From: Kudoa neothunni
Taxonomy: Eukaryota; Cnidaria
Direction of reading: 5' to 3'
Assembly (NCBI GenBank): GCA_964304625.1
Contig: OZ199840.1
Span: 7,068,001 to 7,132,000, forward strand
DNA length: 64,000 bases
Position numbers and translations under genes: made by a program. Each line of letters starts with the position of its first letter. Positions within the stretch are counted from its first letter, which is position 1. Below the pieces are notes generated by a model, which saw only the letters and a program-made list of their open reading frames with translations, ran no database searches and was not told the origin of the DNA. Below, in pieces: positions 56,429-64,000 of the stretch.

Positions 56429-57129
56429 CTAACTAGACGTTGGTTCTGAATTTTCTTCATCAGAAGAGGATGGTGGAAAGACATCTTGAATTGATCTAAA
56501 ACAGATTAAAAATTGCAGTAATGTACAATGCTACTTTTTTTCTACTTGCTGATGCAATCTAAAATATTCAGGCCATTGCTTATCGTGGATCAGATCGCGG
56601 ATATGCTTTTCATAGAGAACAGCTATCAAGATGCCTTTAATTTTGTCTCCTTCGACAACAGGCTCAGACGCAATAAACATGCCAACACTGATGTATATAA
56701 CATTTCGAAATTTATTAGGTATGCTAATGAATACAATCTCGCTCTTCTCAGTTTCAACCTTTAATAAATAATTTGCACAAACTTCAATCACCTAAAATAT
56801 AGACTTGATTTCAAATATCGAATAGAAAATATTTCCCCGTTTTATAAAAAAAGTAAAAGCGTTAAAGTTTTTGAGGGGACTAAGGAAAGGAAACAATGGC
56901 CAAAACAAGGATTATTTAATATCTACCATTTAATTGTCCATTAAGTGAATCTTATAAATAAATTTAATAAAATAAGATAGGAACGAAATTTTATGCCTAC
57001 AAAATAAAAAACCAAAATTAAATCAATTACCTTTGATATAAAATCATTTGTTTTTCTGGAGTAATATTCATAAACCGATTTTTTCAATAGCCTTGAAGAG
57101 TTGCTGTTATGTATAAATTTGCTAGGCAT
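56429..57129 (-). CDS. EIF1AD: EIF1AD homologue (eIF1A-like domain protein)
   Basis: Three exons on the minus strand: 57129-57031, 56791-56535 and 56495-56429. They are joined in phase by GT-AG introns of 239 and 39 nt and give 140 residues. The OB-fold (S1/IF1) core reads KVIEVCANYLLKVETE, SIPNKFRNVIYISVGMF and EGDKIKGILIAVLYEKHIR, then QWPEYF, matching EIF1AD (..MPSKYRKNIWIKRGDF..). The tail is acidic and Ser-rich (PPSSSDEENSEP), as in the family. It is predicted to bind RNA; vertebrate EIF1AD is nuclear. It is divergent from DNAJC9 with 208 bp between start codons. Intact as read. Confidence 0.93.
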
Positions 57130-57337
57130 TGTTAATTGTTTTTCTAATATTTATACAAAGCCGTCTAGATGCGTAACGAAAGTTTAGAGGTTGAAATAAC
57201 TCCAAAAGCAGGTTGTCATTATTGCGCAAGCGTGATTCTTTGTGACTATAAATCCGGCTTTTTGCGTTGTCAGTTGCCTGAGGGTGGTGCCATACGGTTT
57301 AGCGCTCATTATTATTCACCATTGCTGTTGTTTCAGA
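57130..57337. promoter_or_regulatory. Probable shared promoter of EIF1AD and DNAJC9
   Basis: 208 bp separate the two divergent start codons. A TATA-like ACTATAAATCC lies at 57244-57254, ~85 bp before the DNAJC9 start. A pyrimidine-rich TTGTTTCAG directly before that ATG could be an acceptor for a 5' UTR intron. An open frame from 57169 (60 codons) is in another frame and looks like chance or a uORF. Confidence 0.45.
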
Positions 57338-58242
57338 ATGAAATTCAGTGAAGAACTAAGTGAATTATTCAACACGTGGGACTTATACGAAATATTTCAC
57401 ATTGATAAATACGCGGATGACGAGACCATAAAGCGATCCTACAAAAGAATGTCTCTCATCTACCACCCAGACAAGTGCAAAGGGGAAAAAAACCTTGAGA
57501 AAAACACAAAAATTTTCCAGGCTTTATCAAAAGCCCATAAAATCTTAACCAACCCCAAGCATCGTAAATATTTTGATGATACCGGAGAGATTGACGATAT
57601 AGCATGCGAGAGTTTGTTTTCCGCAACGCTTGATAGCATAGAAGAATGGCAAGCGTATTGGAGAGCTTTGTTCCCGAAGATAACTATCGATGCTATAGTT
57701 CATTTTGAAAATGAATACAAAAATAGCTCGGAAGAAAGAAAAGATCTTGTTGATGCCTACCTGAAATACCGTGGTAACATGGATCTAATAATGGATACGA
57801 TCATGTGTGCAACTGCCGAAGATGAAGACAGATTTAGAGACATTCTTCTCGAGGAAATCCAACATGGGAATATCCGAAAATTCAACCGCTTTATTAATGA
57901 GCCAGTGGTACGTAAAGACAAACGACGTAGAAAAGTTTTAAAAAATTTTGTACCAAATAGTTTTTAATTATTCTATAGTTTCTAAAAGAAGAGAAAGAAG
58001 CTCAAAAGTTAATGAAAAATAGGAAGGATTCCAATCTTTTAGCAACAATGATCCATGCTAACCAGGAGAAGAGAGAAAACGCCTTCAGTTCCTTTTTGGA
58101 TAATCTAATGCTAAAATACGGTGCCGATAGTGATGACTATAGCGACGATGAGATATCCATTCATAGCACTTCTCTGATTACCATGAGTACTGTTAGCAAA
58201 CGCGCAGGAAAACGAAACAAAAAAAGACGTTCCAAGCATTAA
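57338..58242 (+). CDS. DNAJC9: DNAJC9 homologue (J-domain histone co-chaperone)
   Basis: Exon 1 57338-57949, a 29-nt GT-AG intron 57950-57978, exon 2 57979-58242; 291 residues. The J domain is at residues ~15-80: LYEIFHIDKYADDETIKRSY, the HPD motif (H43 P44 D45, in IYHPDKCKG), then FQALSKAHKILTNPKHRKYF. A DNAJC9-specific region follows (EEWQAYWRALFPKITIDAI, GNMDLIMDTIMCAT), then a basic/acidic helical tail (KRRRKVLKNF, ENAFSSFLDNLMLKYG). DNAJC9 recruits Hsp70 and binds H3-H4. The start at 57338 is chosen because the frame upstream has no family similarity. A little longer than the human 260. Confidence 0.96.
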
Positions 58243-58600
58243 TTATATAATTTTTTGTGTAATATTCGTTGTTCGTTATCGCATATTTTGTTACGATGGA
58301 AACATTTTTTAAATCAGTATTCCCATTTAACCACGAGAGGTATGTTCCAAGACATATTAGGGGGTATTGCGAATAGGAGGTGGATATTGGTAAGATAAAT
58401 AATATTCAATTATCATTAGTTTTGGCTATATTTAATATTTCTAGGACGTAAGAGCAAGGCGGCGTGACACAATTAATGTAATATAGCAGATTCTAACAAA
58501 TAAAATCTGTATATGCTTTTTCAATAAGAGTTGTTGGGATCAAAAATTTAAATTATGCAAACGTACATGCCGTTTATGACAGGATGTCCAAAGCTTAGGA
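58243..58600. other. 3' flank of DNAJC9 with a possible micro-ORF
   Basis: From ATG 58295 a short frame METFFKSVFPFNHE could be spliced (GTATGTTCC donor, GAATAG acceptor, then a GTAAG intron) to end DVRARRRDTINVI. About 32 residues; unrecognised and weak. Confidence 0.25.
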
Positions 58601-58610
58601 CAGCGGCTCT

Positions 58611-58760
58611 TAACCTGGGGTCCGAGAACGAATCGAAGCGGCCCGTGCGTGATTTAAATAAAATCTGAATCCAATTTTATCATCATACTTTCATTATAAT
58701 TAAGTATTTTTAAACATTAGCGTAATGGTTAAATATTTCAAATATACGCTTGCTTAATTG
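58611..58760. repeat. hAT-like MITE end
   Basis: CAGCGGCTCTTAACCTGGGG followed by TCCGAGAACG.. is a typical hAT MITE terminus. The other end was not identified. Confidence 0.45.
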
Positions 58761-59201
58761 TTTTTTTATACATATTTTATATTTGTTACAAAATTTATAA
58801 AACAAGAGTTATTCAATAGCTTATTTAATAAAAACTGAAAATTTCCAAAATATACTTCTTAGTGTTGCATAGTAAGCAATTAGATTGATTACTCCTTGTA
58901 TAACAACCTATTATTGCGAAACTAGATTTCCATGCGAGTTTCTCTCAAATACTTTTCAGAATTCTGTGAACTTATTGATAAAAAGAAACTACAAAAATCT
59001 CAGTAAATATTTTTTTAACGTCTATTATTTATAAAAAAGTAAGATTTTTGCATTAATCCCGCCGTCTACTATATAAAAATTCCTTGTTTATTACAAGAAC
59101 ATTTTTCATTCAGAAATTTTGTATGTATTTTACTTTTAAACATTTATCCATGTATAGATAATAACTCAAAAAATTTAATTTCATTTTTTATTATATTATT
59201 A

Positions 59202-61027
59202 CAGTCGAGATTGGATATTGCGTGGGTTTTTGGGACCGGCAAAAAACCACGCAATAAAAAGTTTTTACGCAATATCCGGTCTCATGCGTGCGCGTCACAT
59301 TGTAAAATACGATTTTCTTGTGCGTACGTTTGGTGATTATTCCTACAAACAAATATTATTAAAACAAAGCTAACGTAGAGTTATTAAATGTCGTCAAAAA
59401 ATCTTGTGATTTTTGTATGTCGAAATCTTTCTATTGATATTTTTTAAATTCTGTCCGTTGTGGGATATTAATCAAACAATATTGATGGATCCTTTTGAAT
59501 TAAAACTTTCATTAAAATGTTAATCATATTTTTTATTTATTTTATTAAACTTTTGACTTCTTTAATAATTGGTTCGATATCATCATCAAATATATTTTCG
59601 TAAACTTCAAATTCACTTAATACGATTAATTATGTATGCATAAAATATTTCTTTGTGAATTGTTTCTGGATCGAGATATCTTTCTTAAATCCTCTTGTTT
59701 TATAAACCGATTCAACTTTTTTATTAGAGTTTTATATATTACTACCAAGCATTTTTGATTTTTAAAACAATTAAATATAATTTCTGGCGAAATAATCTCC
59801 CAATATTTAATTAACGGCGTGATTGAGTTTAGTAATGTTTATTTTTCGATGATAAAGCTTCACATAAAACCATATGCTTAGCCAGTGTATTCCTGCCTTA
59901 TTTTTAATGCATTTTATGATGCTTAAATTAAGGTCTGTAGAATATTGGTTGTTTTTATGGTAGGAAAAAATTTCAATATTCTGTAAAAACCAATATTTTG
60001 TGGATCCAGAGGATATTGACCAACAAAATTAAAACTTTTCTATTCTCATTTATCATTCTTTGGTTCAACTTTCTAATTATGTTTATAAATCTACTACACA
60101 TCATCCGTGTGTTTTCTGAATAATATTCACGTGGCAGATGTTTAATTCAGTTAAAACATCCATTCTTTTTTTTGATATTTTGTCCCTTATATTCCGACTT
60201 CATCCTTTAAAACATAACTAACGTTTTGTAACTGCTCACAAAAGAAGGGAAGTTTCATCAATGTTTATAACGTCTTTAAGACCATATGCCTTAACCAAAT
60301 CAATGCTTTCAACAATCCATGAGTCAATCGACGAAATATCTGCATTCGCAGCCTCACCATGAAACATTTTGAAAGCTATCCCATATTTTGATGTGGTATC
60401 TGAAAAACACCCTCAACTAGACTTTAAATTGGAAATTTCTTGTTTATTTGCAATATATAAAGCAATTTCGATAAAAACACATCCCAGCAGAACATTATCA
60501 TTCGACCATTGTTTAACCATCCAATCATACAGTTCACATCTGTATTTTTAATTTCCCCGAAAAATGTGCCTTCCTTTTAGTTTCAATATCCATAATGTTG
60601 AATTTATCTTTGTGTGAACAAATTCTATCAATTTTTAAATGACCTTAAACGTGACAATGTATTAATATTCAAAATAGATCACCACATCATTCAACTCAAA
60701 CTTAGAAATTGTTATTTTCTCACAACTGTCAATATTTTTATCGAATTATAATAATCAATGACTTCTCTCTTCTCCTAATTATAACGTTTTTAACGGGAAA
60801 TAATGAAGAAAACACTTCTATTTTTAAATAGATGGGTTACTAAAACCACGCAATAAAAAGTTTCTTCGCAATAACGAGACTTTATATATAAGTAATAAAT
60901 TTTCTTATTTTTTAATGTTAAGGATGTTTACAAAATGACAAAATAATAACAATACAAAAAAACTAGGTTTCTCTCTAAAAAGAATAACGCCGAAAGTTTT
61001 GAATTACGCAATATCCAATCTCGACTG
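59202..61027 (-). mobile_element. pogo-like element with perfect 22-bp ends
   Basis: TA at 59200-59201 and 61028-61029. Both ends start CAGTCGAGATTGGATATTGC and agree for 22 bp. A subterminal word AAAACCACGCAATAAAAAGT is repeated in direct orientation near both ends (about 59245 and 60840). Contains a decayed minus-strand pogo/Tigger-type transposase. Confidence 0.93.
59535..60420 (-). pseudogene. pogo/Tigger-type transposase remnant
   Basis: Near 60390-60235 the minus strand reads KYGIAFKMFHGEAANADISS, IDSWIVESIDLVKAYGLKD and VINIDETSLLL. This is the start of the DDE domain with its first Asp, compare Tigger 'FNADETGLF'. A C-terminal end DDDIEPIIKEVKSLIK is readable near 59545. The region between is full of stops. 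Dead. Confidence 0.78.
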
Positions 61028-61029
61028 TA

Positions 61030-61910
61030 TTCATCATAGTCTATATTTTGTTAAAATTTTGGTAATTTAAAAAAAATTACAAGGAATGGAATGTCGATAA
61101 AATCGACAAATTTGAAAATAAGATTAGCGTACGATCATAATTTAAACTAGATCATCTTATTTTTGTGACAGTTCTATCAGCGCTAAGTATATTCGACAGG
61201 AAAGAAAGGAATTCATAGTTTTTATTTTTTTTAATACCAGAAATAATTAACGTATTAGTGATTAAAAATTTTTAATACATTAAAAAAAAAACACTAGATA
61301 ATTAATTTAAAGAAAATATTCTAATAAAAATGGGGGTATTAGATAAATAATTCTAATTTTTCCTTTCGTTCCCAAATTTTTCTTTTTCATCAAGAATTAT
61401 TTAAATTAAATCAATACTAAAATTATACACAATTTTAAGTTTATTTCTTGTTGACCCCAGTGATTTTTTACTTATTATTATATTTTTTTGGCAAATTAAA
61501 TGAGCTTTGTAATTAATGCATTTAATATAACTAGATTAACCTGTTAAAACTTTATACAGCGAATACATTATCAATAAAAATTACAGATTTGAATCAAAAC
61601 AAAAAATTTTCATTAATATATACCAGACAACACACCATACTTTTATTTTTAAAGTTATTCACAGGGGATCCCGACATTGAAACAATTTTTAAACAGAGAA
61701 AACACAGAAGATCATGCTTCTCCATTAAGCACATTTTCCGGAGAACTTCGCGGAGCTTAACACTAATCTGAGATTAAAGTGTGATTATAATTAGGGGTTA
61801 AGATCGGTTCGGTTTTTGGCAAAACCGATTTTAAAAATCTATTTTTTAATTGTTATAATTTAGCTTCTATTTTCAGTTGATGCCGAATTTTAAACAAAGA
61901 ATCACTAAAA
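61030..61910. other. No supported feature
   Basis: AT-rich. An exon-like run after a TTCACAG at 61670 (GDPDIETIFKQRKHRRS) lacks partners. Confidence 0.3.
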
Positions 61911-61914
61911 TAAG

Positions 61915-63250
61915 TAATCAATCACATTTTTAGTAATAGTAAAGTATGCGGAACCTAAAAAACATCTCCTTATACATATTCTTTCGCATTTCTTTTTTCA
62001 CGATTCTGGATAATAAAATAAAAGAATATGAAATGCAAAAATTTAGCTGAAAATAATAACTTCAAAATTTTGAGAATTATTTATCCGAATGTGGTCGGCT
62101 ACACGTGTAATCTCCATCTTTTTTTTCATCTAACATTGAATTTTTGTTTCCATCTTAGTTATTAACTCAAAAGTTATTTATTATTACTATTTAGATTTTT
62201 TGCTTTTAATATCTAACAATTTTATAAACTAACTTGGAAAATAAACTATTTGCAAATTTCATAAAAACATCTCATTTTTCGCTAAGATAAAAATACTTTA
62301 TAAACTTTCAAATATCGATGTCAATGTATTAAGATTTGTTTTAGTTTATAATTTTTTAAATTCAATTTTTTTCGAGAAATTAAGAAACCTAATTTTTAAA
62401 AATGATAATATTAATTTGTTTTACCTTGCAGTGTTTGTATAATATTGGAAAAAAATTAATAATCGATATTTTTATTTGTTTTAAGTTTTTTTATATGTCA
62501 AAGTTTGGTAACAAATAATTCTCAAAAAAATGCGAATTGAGAATATTACGAGATATAAAGGTATATGTGTTAACTAAAGTTATTAATATCAGTCCACGTA
62601 AAATTCCCTCTAATAAAAAAATAACATCATATAATCGACCTCAAGATATTTATCTTTTAAAATTAAATGCTTATCTTTAATATAGTGTTGATTTATTTAA
62701 AAAAATTTATCAGTTCTATTGGAGATTATAACTATTATATAAATTAACGGCGGCTTCACCATCTTGTTAAGTAAGCTCTATATTGTTTTACTGTCGGACC
62801 TGAACGAGCCGCGTGTGTGTTTATTCTAAGTCTGAGTGAGCGTGAAAGAAAACACAAGTTATAAGAAAATGCATTTTGAGAGCACGTGGTTAAGTTCTTG
62901 TTTAAAACCATTCATATTTAAAAACCAATAAAAACATGTACAGATAAATTTAACATCGTAAAAATTTTCTTGTATACAATAAAAAATACGAAATGAAACA
63001 GATTTACGAATGATTTTCAAAACGAGTTAGAGAACAATTCAATGTTTGTTGAAAGAAGGTGGAGGTTACACGTGTATCCGACTGCGTTCGGATGAAAAAT
63101 TCTTATAATTTTAAAGTCATTATTTTGAGCTGAATTTTTTATCTCCGTATTCTTTCATCTTATTATCAAGAATCGTGAAAAACATGCACAAGAGGACGTT
63201 TTTTAGGTGCCGCATACTTTAATATTACTAAAAATATGTAACTGATGCAG
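61915..63250. mobile_element. Foldback-type element with ~200-bp inverted arms
   Basis: The left arm (about 61915-62125) and right arm (about 63050-63250) are inverted copies. Paired landmarks: AAAGTATGCGGAACCTAAAAAAC with its inverse at 63205, TTTTTTCACGATTCT with its inverse, and CGGCTACACGTGTAATCTCC with its inverse at 63065. The ~0.9-kb interior has no coding capacity. A related partial copy is at 50507. Confidence 0.8.
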
Positions 63251-63354
63251 CATTTTAAAAAAATAAACTAGTTTTTAAAATATTAAAGGGGTAACAAAAT
63301 TTTTTGATAGTGGCACGTGCTTAAATAGGGAATAAGTTTTTTTCGTCCGTAATT

Positions 63355-64000
63355 ACGGTGATGGTATCTGCTATTTGGAGCTATTTCGTTAAGCTTGCTA
63401 ATGAAAAAGCAAAATGTAACAAATGCGATGCAGTACTTATGTGCAAAAAAAGTTCGACTAGTACATTGCATGCACACGCTAAAATACATGGGATTGATTT
63501 AAAAAATAAGTTGTTGCAATCGCTGATATTTTTCTATTGAAATTTAGAAGCATACAAACACAACCCGTTATTGAAAGTTTTGCGAGCAAAAGTCTTTGGG
63601 ATTTTAACCTGGATAGTGATATTGCCAAATTAATCGCGATTGACAATATTCCTATTTCCAAAATTGCAAAAAGTACCACCATAAGACGATTGTTGAAAAA
63701 AGTTCACAATAAAGAAATCCCAGTATCCTATGATGAAATTTTCGATTCTTGCGTAAAAGTAGAAGCATCTATGGTGAGCAAGATAAAAAAAAATTTCGCT
63801 CGGGGTTATTAGAGTCACCGAAAGATGTACAGGCGTAGAATTGGCATCCTTAATCAAAAATCAGTTTTCGAAATTTGGCGTTACGTCCTTATTTATATGT
63901 ACCGATGGAGCGTCAAACATGGAATAAATTTAGGTAATTGAATTATTAATTGACAAACCTACATTAACGTATAGCTGTAAAAGACACGATGTATGAAGAA
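63355..64000 (+). pseudogene. hAT transposase with BED finger, running off the window
   Basis: A BED-type zinc finger at 63358-63540 (SAIWSYFVKLANEKAKCNKC, HAHAKIHG). Then 63537-63812 reads RSIQTQPVIESFASKSLW and KSTTIRRLLKKVH. A further piece from ~63810 reads VTERCTGVELASLIKNQF and LFICTDGASNM, the first catalytic-Asp region. Frame changes between the three pieces and a stop after ASNME make it broken. The rest lies beyond the window. Confidence 0.85.

Noticed and set aside
57169-57351. 60-codon frame upstream of DNAJC9
   Set aside because: Different frame from DNAJC9, lies within the presumed promoter, no recognisable motif.

Overview
The window is AT-rich animal (metazoan) DNA. It holds a few intact multi-exon host genes sitting in a dense graveyard of DNA transposons. 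The host genes are a histone acetyltransferase HAT1 (25489-27226, minus), a CFDP1/BCNT-type chromatin protein (19246-20079, minus), an EIF1AD homologue (56429-57129, minus), a DNAJC9 homologue (57338-58242, plus) and an RGS-domain protein (core 4063-5745, plus). Most of their introns are tiny: 28-85 nt, typically near 40, apart from one of 239 nt and possibly one of about 3 kb. That gene style, plus Merlin, piggyBac, pogo/Tigger, hAT, Tc1-like and BEL/Pao elements, points to a small-intron invertebrate, possibly a parasite such as a myxozoan. The species assignment is inference only.

Layout. 1-5.8 kb: RGS gene with probable upstream exons and a long first intron carrying a hAT-type MITE. 5.9-12.2 kb: decayed Tigger, a piggyBac MITE end, a TTAA-bounded piggyBac (8435-10746) and a Merlin element (11085-12123). 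12.2-14.4 kb: nothing recognised. 14.4-18.8 kb: piggyBac fragment, then two related hAT elements placed end to end. 18.8-20.6 kb: CFDP1 gene and a divergent unidentified two-exon frame. 20.9-25.3 kb: piggyBac fragment cut by a Tc1-like element, itself cut by a TTAA-bounded piggyBac (22871-25313). 25.5-27.2 kb: HAT1. 27.8-31.0 kb: MULE/ZSWIM-like remnant, hAT MITE nested in another hAT MITE, and a second Merlin copy nearly identical to the first. 31-39 kb: small hypothetical genes, solo piggyBac ends and a Merlin-type element with about 360-bp inverted repeats (35729-37930). 39-47 kb: an old BEL/Pao fossil broken up by a piggyBac MITE and a Tigger (which carries a hAT MITE), then a nearly whole Tc1-like element (45417-47005). 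47-50 kb: a piggyBac containing a nearly whole Tigger (47831-49773). 50-54 kb: a foldback-family fragment and a Merlin nested inside another Merlin. 54.7-55.2 kb: a GC-richer SINE-like unit. 56.4-58.2 kb: the divergent EIF1AD/DNAJC9 pair. 59.2-61.0 kb: a pogo-like element with perfect 22-bp terminal repeats. 61.9-63.25 kb: a foldback element with ~200-bp arms. 63.3 kb to the end: a BED-finger hAT running off the window.

Four of the five confidently named genes serve chromatin or RNA biology: HAT1 acetylates new histone H4, DNAJC9 is an H3-H4 co-chaperone, CFDP1 belongs to the H2A.Z-exchange machinery, and EIF1AD is an eIF1A-like protein. No CRISPR array, rRNA, convincing tRNA gene or prokaryotic feature was seen. 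The strongest leads are the Merlin biology (long-arm element, self-nesting, twin copies sharing the same breaks), the subterminal palindromes shared in form but not sequence by the piggyBac families, the spliced Tc1-like transposase, and a substituted acetyl-CoA motif in HAT1.
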